Shown: positions 49,766 through 58,358 of the stretch, piece by piece
How the letters are laid out: the number at the start of each line of letters is the position of its first letter
How positions within the stretch are numbered: the first letter of the stretch is position 1
NCBI GenBank assembly: GCA_003150235.1
Contig: QAMW01000048.1
Location: 11,717-75,716 of the forward strand
Length of the DNA: 64,000 bases
Source of the DNA: Bacteroidales bacterium
GTDB lineage: Bacteria; Bacteroidota; Bacteroidia; Bacteroidales; Muribaculaceae
Direction: 5' to 3'
The notes under the pieces: generated by a model
The model's input: only the letters and a program-made list of their open reading frames with translations
Database searches by the model: none
What the model was told of the DNA's origin: nothing
Program-made: the position numbers and the translations under genes

Positions 49766-50542
49766 TTACTTTTTAGCCTTGAGTTTTCGCATGCTTTCTC
49801 CGGAGAGTTCGATGGTATGGGGGGAGTGGACTATGCGGTCAAGGATAGCGTCGGCCACAGTGGGATCCCCCACCATGTCGTACCATGCCGAGGGCGGATA
49901 CTGGGATGTGATGATTATTGACTTGCGCTCGTGCCGGTCTTCGATTATGTCCAGCAGTATGGGACGTTCCTTTGCGTCAAGAGGGACAAGGAACAGGTCG
50001 TCAAGAATCAGAAGCTGACAGCGTTCGATTTTCTTGAGTTCGGCTTCAAGGCAGTTTCTGACTTTTGCCACCTTCAGGGCACCGAGAAGTTTTGCGGCAT
50101 TGCCGTACAGGGTGCGTATGCCGCGCTTGCAGGCCTCATGTCCCAGAGCGCATGCCAGGAAGCTCTTGCCGGTTCCTGCCGAACCTGTGATGAAGAGATT
50201 AGTACCCTGGCGCACGAAGTCGAGAGTGGCGAGCCGTTCCATCTGGTTACGGTCGAGGCCCCGGCTGACGGTGTAGTCGATTTCTTCCATATAGGCTTTG
50301 TAGCGGAATGACGCATTTCGGGTCAGACGTGCAATGGCGCCCTGAGCGCGCCAGTCCCATTCCCGGGCGAGCAGCATAGAGAGGAAGGAGTCCGGAGTCA
50401 TCGACTGCGCTGTGGTGCCGGCGAGGCTTTCGCGGAAGGCTTCGGCCATGCCGTGCATTTTCATTCGGTTCATCAGATCGAGCGAGATCTGGTTCTGATC
50501 CTGTACTGGGGATACAGGGGCGGTTTTATTATCTGTTTCCAT
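49766..50542 (-). CDS. istB: IstB transposition helper ATPase
   Basis: About 258 aa from METDNKTAPV. AAA+ protein with Walker A GSAGTGKSF, Walker B LLILDDLF and the IstB block ITSQYPPSAWYDM. Works with IstA to choose and capture target DNA. Start overlaps the istA stop by 14 bp. Confidence 0.93.
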   Translation of the reverse strand: METDNKTAPVSPVQDQNQISLDLMNRMKMHGMAEAFRESLAGTTAQSMTPDSFLSMLLAREWDWRAQGAIARLTRNASFRYKAYMEEIDYTVSRGLDRNQMERLATLDFVRQGTNLFITGSAGTGKSFLACALGHEACKRGIRTLYGNAAKLLGALKVAKVRNCLEAELKKIERCQLLILDDLFLVPLDAKERPILLDIIEDRHERKSIIITSQYPPSAWYDMVGDPTVADAILDRIVHSPHTIELSGESMRKLKAKK

Positions 50543-52127
50543 TGTTGTCTTTTTTATTGTTGTCTGAGTTCTGGGCCAAGAAGTATTCTCGGCCACGTAT
50601 ATTTTTGTGTATCAGAGAAGGAGCGGGTTCCTGTGGCCGGGAGATGTTGCCGTTTTCATCCGGCAGGAAGTCTGCGTCCTCACCCAGTTCGAGCACCCGG
50701 CGCAATGCCTGGTAACCGTATTCCGCCTTCATTCCGGCACAGGCGCAGGCCGCGATGAGCCGGTCGGCTCCATACTTCTTTTCAAGGGCGATTATCCCAC
50801 GGCATGAGCTGAAGGACTTCGGCGGATACTGTATGTGTCTGTCTACTTCCCGGAGATAGTCGAGCACGATGTTGTCGATCTGTCCGGCGCGTGCGAACAG
50901 TTCCTCAAGGTCCTTGTCGTAAGCCCCGTAATGGCCCGGCAGGTTGTGCTCCCGCTTCCATGAGTAGGCATAGGGGATGTCACAGCGGTCGTGAACCGCC
51001 ACAAGATTCAGTCCGCAGTATATCTCCACGGTGTCGGCGTCATAGAGAATGACCACACGTTTGCCGACATGTTCTCTGGGTACGCTGTAGTGATGCTTGA
51101 AAAGCGACACATAGCAGTTCTTTCCGACAGTCATCAGCTTGCGTTCCTTCACAGTGAAGCTCCGCTCGGGCAGCGGACGCAGCAGGTCTTTCTCCATACG
51201 GTTGAACATCTGCACCCGTGAGACGTTCCGCCCGGCCATTGTCTTTTCGTTGAAATCGAGCAACGAGATACGGATGGCGGTGTTAAGCTCGTCAAGGCTG
51301 CCGAATGTCATTCCCTCGATATCGGCATAGACGGATTTGTAAAGCAGTTTCACGGCATTCTCCACCAGTGCCTTGTCCTTGGGGTGCCGGACACGTGCCG
51401 GATATACCGCACATCCGTAATGCTCGGCAAATGCGGCGAACACTTCATTGATCACCGGCTCGTTGCGGTCGCTTCTGCTTACGGCCCCCTTGAGATTGTC
51501 CGGCACTATCGCGGCAGGAACGCCGCCGAAGTATTGCATGGCGCCCTCACATCCTTTGATGAGGTCTTCCTTGCGCTGGGACCATACGGCCTCACAGTAA
51601 GTGTAATGACTGAAAGGCAGTATCGCGACGAACACCTCTGCTTTTTTAGTCTCGCCCGTCATGCAGTCGACCACCTCAAGGCGGTCTCCGGCAAAGTCGA
51701 TGTACATCTGGTCTCCAGCATAATGCTCCACATGTCCGACCACCTTACTTTGATGCAGGTACTAACGAAGAACCTGCTTGAACATCGTCTGCCCATAGCC
51801 GTCAGGATAGGCAGCATGATACTGCTCGTACAGCCGTGCCTTGGACATACCCTTGCGTGTCAGCTGTTTTGCATACTCAGGAAGAAGTGCTTCAAGCTCC
51901 GTCTCACGCTCTGAAGGTTTGCTGTGTCGCACCTTCTCCTGCCCAAGCTCCTGCCGGAGTTGTTCTTCCGTCATGGCAAGAAGCTCTTCCATGGACTTTC
52001 CGCTCGACTGAAACAGACGCACATATTTGCGCGTGCTGTTGCGGGATATATGGAAAATCGCGGCCATTTCCTTTAATCCCATCCCCGACTGGTAACATCG
52101 AAGGATATTTTTTAATTTTGTAATCAT
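50529..52127 (-). pseudogene. istA: IstA transposase interrupted by an in-frame TAG
   Basis: One frame (52127 to 50529) encodes an N-terminal HTH (KEMAAIFHISRNSTRKYVRL) and an integrase core with the three acidic residues in YIDFAGD, PDNLKGA and KALVENAVK. A TAG codon at 51762-51764 splits it after FKQVLR; coding resumes at once with YLHQSKVVGH. A GTG at 51741-51743 could restart the second part, without the DNA-binding domain. A nonsense mutation is the simplest view; the copy is then probably inactive unless the stop is read through. Confidence 0.88.
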
Positions 52128-52270
52128 AAATTTGTAATTTTAGACTTACCCCCGCCGTGCCAGGACTTGGGCTTCTAAAACTACAAAAAAATCCCCTGCG
52201 GAGTATTCCGACAGGGGTCATTTTTATTTCGTCGCCGAGGGTCAATCTTATTTCGACGAAAGGGGTCACA

Positions 52271-52310
52271 TTTTTCCGCCGAGAGGGGTCAATCTGCACC
52301 GACTTTTCCA
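52271..52310 (-). repeat. IS21 right terminal inverted repeat
   Basis: Reverse complement of 49640-49679. Confidence 0.9.
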
Positions 52311-52457
52311 TATACGATTCAACAAATGATCCGTTGCCTCTTGTAAACCATTCTCCAGATAGGAAATGGTGCTCTGAGGCAATTGCAGTACCTCCGCGAG
52401 GTGCTGCTGGGTCAGCCCGTGTTCCTTTCGGAATAGTTTCAGGTTTATGAACTTCAT
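52311..52457 (-). pseudogene. XRE-family HTH protein, 3' end removed by IS21
   Basis: About 49 codons remain: KLFRKEHGLTQQHLAEVLQL and STISYLENG form a clear XRE-type helix-turn-helix, after which the frame runs into the IS end. Its start overlaps the stop of the DnaC-like gene (ATGA), so it was the last or a later gene of the replication operon. Confidence 0.8.
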
Positions 52458-53173
52458 TTTCTGTATGATGGTGATTGGTGAACTATTTTCGTATACATTT
52501 CCTGTATTCGGTCAAAGACACGCCAGCCATATTGCTTGAACAAGTCATCCGACACCAAATTGGTTGTGATAACAGTAAACCCCATAGTTTCATACCTCTT
52601 CTCTATGAGGCGGCGCACTGGATGTGCTGGAGTCCCGAAAGACAGAACTTCACATGGTTCCTCTCCAAGATCGTCGATGACAAGGAATGGTATTCCTTTG
52701 AGTGTTAGAATTTTGTCATCTTCCTGATTCTTATAATACTCGCATACTTCCGTAGCTGTAATGAAACGAGTACCGAATTTGAAATATTCGCCCATAAAAC
52801 GGAACTTGTCTTTTCTGTTTAGATACTTTGCCATCTCTATAAGTGCTTTAGCAAGAGTAGTTTTGCCATTGCCGGGAACGCCACATAGCATGATGCCCGA
52901 TTCAGGATACGGTTTGGTAAGATGCTTCGCCACCTTAGCGACAACATCCTGAGTATAGACATCACTGATGAAGTCAATGTACCTTCCTTGGACTTGTTCC
53001 TGATAGAACTGGTAAAGCAGCAGAAAAGCTTCTTTCGGGTCCATGTCAAAACGGAAACATGGAGAAAGCTTCTGCATTGCCTTTACGTTGGCAACCTGGT
53101 CGCTTAGTTGAGATTCGGATATACCAAATTCACCGAGAATATCCCCTACAGATAGCGTGCCTGATGATTTCAT
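52454..53173 (-). CDS. DnaC-like AAA+ ATPase (helicase loader type)
   Basis: A 239-aa ATPase with Walker A CGVPGNGKTTLAKAL, Walker B PFLVIDDLGEEPCE and a sensor-1 Asn in VITTNLVSDD. DnaC/IstB-like proteins load replicative helicase. The N-terminal about 60 residues are helical and could contact the helicase. Second of two such ATPases in tandem. Suggests an autonomous replication step of the excised element. Confidence 0.85.
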   Translation of the reverse strand: MKSSGTLSVGDILGEFGISESQLSDQVANVKAMQKLSPCFRFDMDPKEAFLLLYQFYQEQVQGRYIDFISDVYTQDVVAKVAKHLTKPYPESGIMLCGVPGNGKTTLAKALIEMAKYLNRKDKFRFMGEYFKFGTRFITATEVCEYYKNQEDDKILTLKGIPFLVIDDLGEEPCEVLSFGTPAHPVRRLIEKRYETMGFTVITTNLVSDDLFKQYGWRVFDRIQEMYTKIVHQSPSYRK

Positions 53174-53175
53174 AG

Positions 53176-53787
53176 TCAGGAGTTTTTTCTAAACGGCATC
53201 CAATCCAGTTCAATGATTGAATAACTGTTAGTTATGATTGAAGCGATTTGATTCCCATATACTTCTCGTATGCTTCGTGCGTCGAATGGCGTGGCAATCA
53301 ACGTAAACATACGCATATCATAGCGCAGTCGTATGAGATTTTTGATGAGTGTGACCGCAAGGTCATCTCCGGGCGTATCCGATTCTATTCCGAGATTGTC
53401 AAGGAATAGGATGGGCGTTGCTGCGGCTTCGCAGAACTTTTCGTATGAGGCGATAGGGTAGCGGAAATCTTCGGCCCGGATATAAGCGTTGTCCAGAGAG
53501 TTAATCTCCTGATATGCCCAGGCAGAAGGAGCCTCCTTGAGTAAACCAAAGAGCTTGCGGAGTCCAAGCATAATGGTAGTCTTTCCTGTACCGTAGCTGC
53601 CGGTGAACAAAAGCCCGCATTTAGCCCGATTGTTTACCAACTCATCGCTTATCGCTCTGAGCATACAGTGATACCCGGTGTTGTCTATCAGTTCTTCACC
53701 TCTCTCACAGCCCAAAGAATTGAGGCAGTATATCAGTGATTCTTCAATAGTCTCTGGCCTCAGGTTCAAATGTAAACGGCTTTTCAT
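53176..53787 (-). CDS. Second AAA+ DnaC-like ATPase
   Basis: About 203 aa from MKSRLHLNLRPET. Walker A LLFTGSYGTGKTTIML, Walker B PILFLDNLGIES. Distinct from the neighbour at 52454 in sequence though similar in plan. Longer starts up to 53898 are possible but would overlap the upstream gene by more than 130 bp. Confidence 0.78.
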   Translation of the reverse strand: MKSRLHLNLRPETIEESLIYCLNSLGCERGEELIDNTGYHCMLRAISDELVNNRAKCGLLFTGSYGTGKTTIMLGLRKLFGLLKEAPSAWAYQEINSLDNAYIRAEDFRYPIASYEKFCEAAATPILFLDNLGIESDTPGDDLAVTLIKNLIRLRYDMRMFTLIATPFDARSIREVYGNQIASIITNSYSIIELDWMPFRKNS

Positions 53788-54664
53788 AGTCTGCGGCAGA
53801 GCGCGCGCTAACCTCAGCACCTCGGCGTCGGGATGCTCCGGATTCAGCCCGGGGTTCTTTTTCTTTCTTTCCATTTTGAGTATGTTTTTTGTCATCAATT
53901 TTTCTCGATCGAATTTCTTTCCTTGCCCAATTCATGAAATGTCTCTTAAACTCGGAAAAGGTATTGTGGAAGTCGTCGGTCCCCAAACACTGGTTGATAA
54001 ATTCATCCAGAAGAAGCAACAAACCTTCTTGACCATTTTCAGGTTTCAGACTATAAGTCATTTGTTCAAGAGTGAGATCTGATTTTTTTAATTCTTCAAA
54101 AAAATCTTTCTCTCGTGCGGATAAATCAATATAAGTTTTTTTGAAATTATTATTTTCTATATTTCTTATAATTGGTGGCATTTGAACTGCCATTTCATCA
54201 TGTATCTCGTCGGGCATTTCACTGGGTAATTCGGCACTCATTTCACCGTCCGTCTCATCTGTCAAATCATCATCCGTCAGAATCTGCATTTGACTTTCCT
54301 TCCCGGTATCCGTTTCTTTGACCCTGCCGGATGGTACGGTTATGAGCTCATCTTTGGTAACACGGATAATCAGGATTCCTTTCTCATCACGACATGATAT
54401 GCGTCCATCTTTAACCATTTGCTTCAAAAAGCGGTCAACGGTCTTTATATTTACGCCCCATACATTCTTCAGATAAGTTTTAGTGACAGCTAACTCTCCG
54501 AATTGAAGATTGACCTCAACACGAGCCTGTCCCACACACTGCATACATGGTTTGTACGCAGCGCGGCACCTTATCCATATCCACCACATAAACCGTTGTG
54601 GATCCTGAATGAGCCAGTCATCTAACTCATCCCGGTAGAAAGGAATGTATCCTGAGTTATACAT
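53744..54664 (-). CDS. Replication-type winged-helix protein
   Basis: A 306-aa protein starting MYNSGYIPFYRDELDDWLIQ. Middle: VTKTYLKNVWGVNIKTVDRF, a winged-helix block seen in phage and element replication proteins of Bacteroidales. C-terminal: FHNTFSEFKRHFMNWARKEI, as in DUF7833-type domains. With the DnaC-like genes behind it, it probably recognises the origin or recruits the helicase. Confidence 0.7.
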   Translation of the reverse strand: MYNSGYIPFYRDELDDWLIQDPQRFMWWIWIRCRAAYKPCMQCVGQARVEVNLQFGELAVTKTYLKNVWGVNIKTVDRFLKQMVKDGRISCRDEKGILIIRVTKDELITVPSGRVKETDTGKESQMQILTDDDLTDETDGEMSAELPSEMPDEIHDEMAVQMPPIIRNIENNNFKKTYIDLSAREKDFFEELKKSDLTLEQMTYSLKPENGQEGLLLLLDEFINQCLGTDDFHNTFSEFKRHFMNWARKEIRSRKIDDKKHTQNGKKEKEPRAESGASRRRGAEVSARSAADYEKPFTFEPEARDY

Positions 54665-54846
54665 CGCTTTGATTCTATCAATGGCTGAATATCCGAACCT
54701 TTATAGGCGGCATGACCGTCTTTTAATTCGTAGAGTATTCCGCTATTATTTATTAAAGTGAGCATGTCATATGGCGCAAGCCCAAGCACCTTTGACAGCT
54801 CTGATACAGAATAATATTTCTCCGGGCGTAAGGTCGTCTTTGTCAT
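54622..54846 (-). CDS. Small HTH-type protein (74 aa)
   Basis: Starts MTKTTLRPEKYYSVSELSKVLG; the front matches the beginning of MerR/excisionase-like winged helices (YYSVSELSKVLGLAPYDMLTLI), and KGSDIQPLIES fits the end. Could be an excisionase or a small replication regulator. Overlaps the next gene start by 43 bp. Confidence 0.62.
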   Translation of the reverse strand: MTKTTLRPEKYYSVSELSKVLGLAPYDMLTLINNSGILYELKDGHAAYKGSDIQPLIESKRCITQDTFLSTGMS

Positions 54847-54859
54847 ATGGGTGTACTTT

Positions 54860-55594
54860 TTATCCCTCTTCGAGAGGAAAGAGTTGAGAAATAGACACAC
54901 CTATGACTTGAGCGATTGCAATCCTGGCACCTTGCATCGGAACCTTTCGAGCTTTCAACCATTTCCTGACTGTCTTTTGCTTTGAATGCGTGGCTAAAGA
55001 GAGCAGGAATATGAAATTTTGAAATTCAATACCATTCGGAGAAAGGCGAAGATAGACATCTACTATTGACCCGGTCTGCGTTCGGTCTGCAGGAAACAAC
55101 TGGTTGACATCCATTCCCATAAACTCGGCAATTTTATGGCGGATACGCTTCTTGGGATATATGCCGGAGGTTGTAGGACACAATATCATTTTGACAGTGT
55201 TTGGAGACAATCCCGTTGTTGTAACGAGTTGGTGAAAGAGCCTTTTCCGAGGACTGGGTATAACTTTTATTCTGTCAGCCATCTCGAAAAGTGACAGTGG
55301 CATCCGCAGGAAACCCTCTAAATGATTCATAGAGTATGTCTGTTTGATTATGTCACTGCCGCTTATTCTTGAACTTTCAGTCAGCGGGCACCGTAGTGTA
55401 TTCGATTTGTCTGAATTGATATTCGTCAAACTCATTGCAGTGGTATACTCACTGTTGCTTTCGAGGATTTCCCCGAAAGTGGCACAATGAGCTGGGATGT
55501 CGACTTCTTCACGAGAGTAGCCGGCTTCGAGCTGAAACTTTGGCCCTCTGCTATCTCTAACAAATGACTTAGGATATAAGAGATTGTCGTTCAT
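54860..55594 (-). CDS. Hypothetical protein with two similar HTH-like units
   Basis: A 244-aa protein. Two C-terminal segments end alike (GMDVNQLFPAD near residue 172 and GVSISQLFPLE near 240), each preceded by a helix pair like lambda-repressor-type HTH units (LSPNTVKMILCPTTSG; KQKTVRKWLKARKVP). Possibly a repressor with tandem DNA-binding domains. N-terminal part not recognised. Confidence 0.65.
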   Translation of the reverse strand: MNDNLLYPKSFVRDSRGPKFQLEAGYSREEVDIPAHCATFGEILESNSEYTTAMSLTNINSDKSNTLRCPLTESSRISGSDIIKQTYSMNHLEGFLRMPLSLFEMADRIKVIPSPRKRLFHQLVTTTGLSPNTVKMILCPTTSGIYPKKRIRHKIAEFMGMDVNQLFPADRTQTGSIVDVYLRLSPNGIEFQNFIFLLSLATHSKQKTVRKWLKARKVPMQGARIAIAQVIGVSISQLFPLEEG

Positions 55595-55595
55595 A

Positions 55596-55964
55596 TTACC
55601 CCCCTTTCTTTATATTGAGTCCCTCTATATCACTAAGGCGGTAATATGGACTGCCTTCTATATATACCGGTACAAGCGTACCTTTCTCTTCCCATTCCCG
55701 TAAGGTCTTGGTGCTTTTCTTGAGCATTTTCGCTGCGGATGAGCGTGACAGCGACGGTATCTCGCCAAATCTTGCCAGAAGATGGGACAACGCATCAAGA
55801 GTTCGAATGACTGTGCGGTCGGTAAGCTCACTAAGCATCTCTACGGTGACAGGAATCACAATAGGAGGCATATCCTCCTTGGGCTGGACGTTAATCTTCT
55901 CCCAGATGTTCTCGATGCTCATCCGGAGTTCTTCAACAGTCCGATCGTATAGATTCTTTTTCAT
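55596..55964 (-). CDS. MerR/excisionase-like HTH protein (122 aa)
   Basis: C-terminal half SRSSAAKMLKKSTKTLREWEEKGTLVPVYIEGSPYYRLSDIEGL is a clear MerR-like winged helix; the N-terminal half is helical. First gene of the replication operon, right after a good promoter. Proteins of this kind act as excisionases or as operon regulators in Bacteroides elements. Confidence 0.78.
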   Translation of the reverse strand: MKKNLYDRTVEELRMSIENIWEKINVQPKEDMPPIVIPVTVEMLSELTDRTVIRTLDALSHLLARFGEIPSLSRSSAAKMLKKSTKTLREWEEKGTLVPVYIEGSPYYRLSDIEGLNIKKGG

Positions 55965-55992
55965 ATGCGACTTTATTTATAATTTTCTGTCG

Positions 55993-56000
55993 CAAATTTA
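55993..56000 (-). promoter_or_regulatory. -7 promoter box of the replication operon
   Basis: Minus strand TAAATTTG matches TAnnTTTG; the leader to 55964 is about 22 nt. Confidence 0.6.
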
Positions 56001-56097
56001 GGACTGACAATACCCTCATATAGAAAAGAAAAGTAAAACTTGGTAAAATACACCGAGTTTTACTTTTTACTAAATTTTACTTGTATGTAATGTGCTA

Positions 56098-56880
56098 CTA
56101 TTCAGGCAATTTACTTAATAGCTCTTTTCTGGCGTTCTCAATATTTTCTTCCGGGATAAGGCTTCCTCCAACCTTGTTGAACATCTTGCTGACGGCTCCA
56201 TGAGAACCCTCCACACCCCAGAACATCTTCATTGCCGAAAATTCGGGAATATCAGAAAGCCAGTCCAATTCCTTGGCTGCCTGAATATAGGTAGCAACGG
56301 TCTTGCCTTTCATTCCGGTAAGGACTTCTCTCATAATTTCATACTTCCGATTTTTCTCTTCTGTGCTGGAACCGGTGATAACACTAAACAGGTTGCGCAA
56401 GGCATGATCTCTGTTCACTTCGTCAATATTACGCATCTTGGCTCGTCTAAGCTCATCTGCTGTAAGAGTCTCAGGTAGTCTCTGAGATTCCTTTTTCAGT
56501 TCTTCGTATCTTTCCCATATAAAAGGTACCCAAATAACTTCGATGGCATTTGCAATAGCTCTGGCAATGACAGCTTTTTGAACGACCTCATGTATCGTGT
56601 GTTTGAGTGCCATGCAGATTATATCCTTCAAATCATAGAACCATCTTGAAAATTTTTTGAGGGTGCAATAAATGGATCTTACGCAATAGGAACCGTAAAA
56701 GCCACTCTGCATATCTGCGAGTATGGCACGTTGAAAATTCATCCATTCTTTATCCAGGCAGTCCTTAAGCTCTATGAGATGATTGACATTCACAGCCTCC
56801 CAATCTGTGCAGAATGGTTCGATAAACGACATTCTCTCACAGAGCACATTTTCATAATATGGGAGGTCGTATGTACTCAT
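56098..56880 (-). CDS. Hypothetical protein (260 aa)
   Basis: Start chosen at MSTYDLPYYENVL. Mostly helical and charged, with no recognised domain; contains ELRRAKMRNIDEVNRDHALRN and WGVEGSHGAVSKMFNKV. Nearest gene to the right end of the element, transcribed away from the tRNA. A role in excision or in phage defence is conceivable, but nothing in the sequence decides it. Confidence 0.65.
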   Translation of the reverse strand: MSTYDLPYYENVLCERMSFIEPFCTDWEAVNVNHLIELKDCLDKEWMNFQRAILADMQSGFYGSYCVRSIYCTLKKFSRWFYDLKDIICMALKHTIHEVVQKAVIARAIANAIEVIWVPFIWERYEELKKESQRLPETLTADELRRAKMRNIDEVNRDHALRNLFSVITGSSTEEKNRKYEIMREVLTGMKGKTVATYIQAAKELDWLSDIPEFSAMKMFWGVEGSHGAVSKMFNKVGGSLIPEENIENARKELLSKLPE

Positions 56881-57061
56881 TTTGTTTCGGATATAAAATA
56901 GAAACACATTTTTACATACGAGGGTTCGTCAATGGATAGTTTAGAAACAAATCGGTACAAATCCGCTGGATTCTTTATGCTTCCGAGGGTAGCAGCGAGG
57001 GAACTCTCGTTAACAATTTAACCGTTGTTAAAATTTCAAGAGGGTCATTTTTAACATTTAG
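56881..57061. other. Non-coding right end of the element
   Basis: No gene. Includes a hairpin AACAATTTAA/CCGTTGTTAA (about 57015-57036). It is followed by the GCAGACAAAA repeats. Confidence 0.4.
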
Positions 57062-57082
57062 TTTTGTCTGCGGCAGACAAAA
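57062..57082. repeat. Inverted repeat with the GCAGACAAAA motif
   Basis: TTTTGTCTGC (57062-57071) and GCAGACAAAA (57073-57082) are perfect complements around one base. The half-site is the same decamer as in the 29-bp end repeats, so it may be another recombinase-binding site. Confidence 0.6.
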
Positions 57083-57140
57083 TCATACCTGTACGGTGGA
57101 TTTTTTAATAAAAAATGGGGGAGGAATGAGTTATTGACTT

Positions 57141-57169
57141 CCGTTTTGCAGACATTTTGCAGACAAAAA
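57141..57169. repeat. 29-bp end repeat, right copy (probable recombinase arm site)
   Basis: Perfect match to 7098-7126. It lies 53 bp inside the right core, against 150 bp for the left one. Confidence 0.6.
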
Positions 57170-57177
57170 CAAAAGAA

Positions 57178-57208
57178 AAATCCCGCAACTATTGAAAATC
57201 AAATAGTT
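57178..57208 (-). terminator. Terminator downstream of tRNA-Leu
   Basis: Minus strand AACTATTTGATTTTCAATAGTT forms a 7-bp-plus hairpin followed by ATTTTTCTTTT. It belongs to the element side of the junction. Confidence 0.7.
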
Positions 57209-57221
57209 ACAGGATTTTGAG

Positions 57222-57234
57222 GTGCCCAGAACAG
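57222..57234. repeat. Right attachment-site core (13-bp direct repeat)
   Basis: GTGCCCAGAACAG, identical to 6936-6948, and equal to the 3' end of the tRNA-Leu gene. Confidence 0.7.
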
Positions 57235-57303
57235 GACTCGAACCTGCACGCCTCGCAGCACTCGCACCTGAAACGAGCGCGTCTACCATTCCGCCACCTG
57301 GGC
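57223..57303 (-). tRNA. tRNA-Leu (anticodon CAG)
   Basis: The minus strand folds as a cloverleaf: acceptor GCCCAGG with TCTGGGC, D arm GCGGAATGGTAGACGC, anticodon stem CTCGT/GCGAG with loop TTCAGGT (CAG), a medium-long variable arm and the T arm GCAGGTTCGAGTCCTGT. CCA is not encoded in full (ACCT follows). It is intact and is the integration target. Confidence 0.93.
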
Positions 57304-57310
57304 ATTGCGA

Positions 57311-57358
57311 CTGCAAAGATACATCATGTTTTTTGATTTTCAAAATGTATCTTTGCAG
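57311..57358. promoter_or_regulatory. 14-bp perfect inverted repeat: tRNA promoter and SIMPL terminator combined
   Basis: CTGCAAAGATACAT (57311-57324) and ATGTATCTTTGCAG (57345-57358) are exact complements. The left arm holds minus-strand TATCTTTG (57314-57321), a good -7 box just 11 bp before the tRNA; the right arm has the same box on the plus strand. As RNA from the SIMPL gene it would fold into a strong hairpin. Confidence 0.6.
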
Positions 57359-57405
57359 TTTTTCTAAAGTTTTTCCGAAAGTTTGCGTGATGTTTTCCGA
57401 AAAAA

Positions 57406-58113
57406 TCAGTCTTCGATGTAGAATACGATGGAAGAGACTACGCGCACATTCTTGATATAGGGCGTGTATGGGTCGCGGTTTTCTATTGAAAACTGCCCCT
57501 GGGTCGCAGTCTTGATTTTGCCAATCTTGCTGTGGGAGTCGGCGGCAAACTTGTCGGCAGCCTCGCGGGCATTGTGAGTGGCTTCGGCTATCATGCCCGG
57601 CTTAATCTTGTTGAGGTCGGTGTATTCGTAAAGTGTCTGGTAATTGTAGTCGCCGGCGGTGATGGCTATGCCCTCTTTAAGCAGCTCGGTCTGACGCTTG
57701 ATAAGTTCATTTACCTTAGCCACATTTTTTGAGGTGACGACCACGACCGATGTCACATTGTAGCGATACTGGAAGTCGCGGCTGCCGTAACGCTCAGCCT
57801 GAAGGTCGACGATGTCGGGGGCGTTGATGGAGATTTCTTCCTGTGTGATGCCGTTGGAGGTGAGAAATTTGACAAGCGCATTGTTGGTCGACGTTATCTT
57901 GTCGTAGATTGCGGGCAGGTCATTGCCTACTTCCTTGCACACGATAGGCCAGGTGACCTTGTTTGCCATCACCTCTTTTTCGGCGAGTCCGCGCACGGTA
58001 ATCACACGGTCGCGATTGGTGAAATTGTCAAATCCCGCCTTGATAAACACTCCAAGGAAGAAAATGCCGGCGGCTATCAGGAATGCCGGCAACACGCGAT
58101 TCAATAGTTTCAT
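57406..58113 (-). CDS. SIMPL-domain (DUF541) envelope protein
   Basis: A 235-aa protein with an N-terminal signal anchor (LPAFLIAAGIFFLGVFI) and the SIMPL pattern VITVRGLAEKEVMANKVTW, LQAERYGSRDFQYRYNVTS and ARAKAREAAD-like ATHNAREAADKFAADS. Family members sit in the envelope; their role is poorly known. Chromosomal neighbour of the tRNA, outside the element. Confidence 0.88.
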   Translation of the reverse strand: MKLLNRVLPAFLIAAGIFFLGVFIKAGFDNFTNRDRVITVRGLAEKEVMANKVTWPIVCKEVGNDLPAIYDKITSTNNALVKFLTSNGITQEEISINAPDIVDLQAERYGSRDFQYRYNVTSVVVVTSKNVAKVNELIKRQTELLKEGIAITAGDYNYQTLYEYTDLNKIKPGMIAEATHNAREAADKFAADSHSKIGKIKTATQGQFSIENRDPYTPYIKNVRVVSSIVFYIED

Positions 58114-58239
58114 GTCGATAAACAGTTTTAGTTAAGTTATTTAAGTTTAACAAGTTCACTTAAAGGTTAACAGGTCAACGGGTTAATGGGTAAACAGCAG
58201 TGACTATCGTCAACCCGCTTGCCCGGCAAGCTTTAACCT

Positions 58240-58279
58240 CTTAACATTCAATTTTCGCAAGCGAAAGTTGAATGTTAAG
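58240..58279. repeat. Long inverted repeat
   Basis: CTTAACATTCAA (58240-58251) pairs with TTGAATGTTAAG (58268-58279), and the inner TTTTCGC/GCGAAAG nearly continues the stem. It sits between SIMPL and HIT genes and may be a small transposable or terminator-like hairpin. Confidence 0.6.
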
Positions 58280-58291
58280 TTATAGTTATGA

Positions 58292-58334
58292 CAAATGCCG
58301 CCTTGAAAAGTTTAGTCGGCAACGGCGGCATTTG
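58292..58334 (-). terminator. Terminator after the HIT gene
   Basis: CAAATGCCGCC (58292-58302) and GGCGGCATTTG (58324-58334) form an 11-bp stem just past the end of the minus-strand HIT gene. Confidence 0.75.
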
Positions 58335-58358
58335 TGATTGTTTCAGGCAGGAAGCGTG

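Larger units (their letters stand above)
49640..52310. mobile_element. IS21-family insertion sequence
   Basis: About 2.67 kb, bounded by a 40-bp near-perfect inverted repeat (49640-49679 and 52271-52310) beginning TGGAAAAGTCGGTGCAG and ending in CA, with further GGGGTCAAT-type repeats inside each end, as is usual for IS21. Contains istA and istB, both on the minus strand. No 4-8 bp target duplication is visible (CCTGT left, TATAC right). It joins an ArdC-like remnant to an XRE remnant. Confidence 0.92.

Noticed and set aside
51741..52127. Separate HTH gene upstream of istA
   Set aside because: It is in the same frame as istA with just one TAG between, so it is the front of istA and not a gene of its own.
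57131..57343. 70-codon ORF over the tRNA
   Set aside because: It reads through the tRNA-Leu gene and its terminator.
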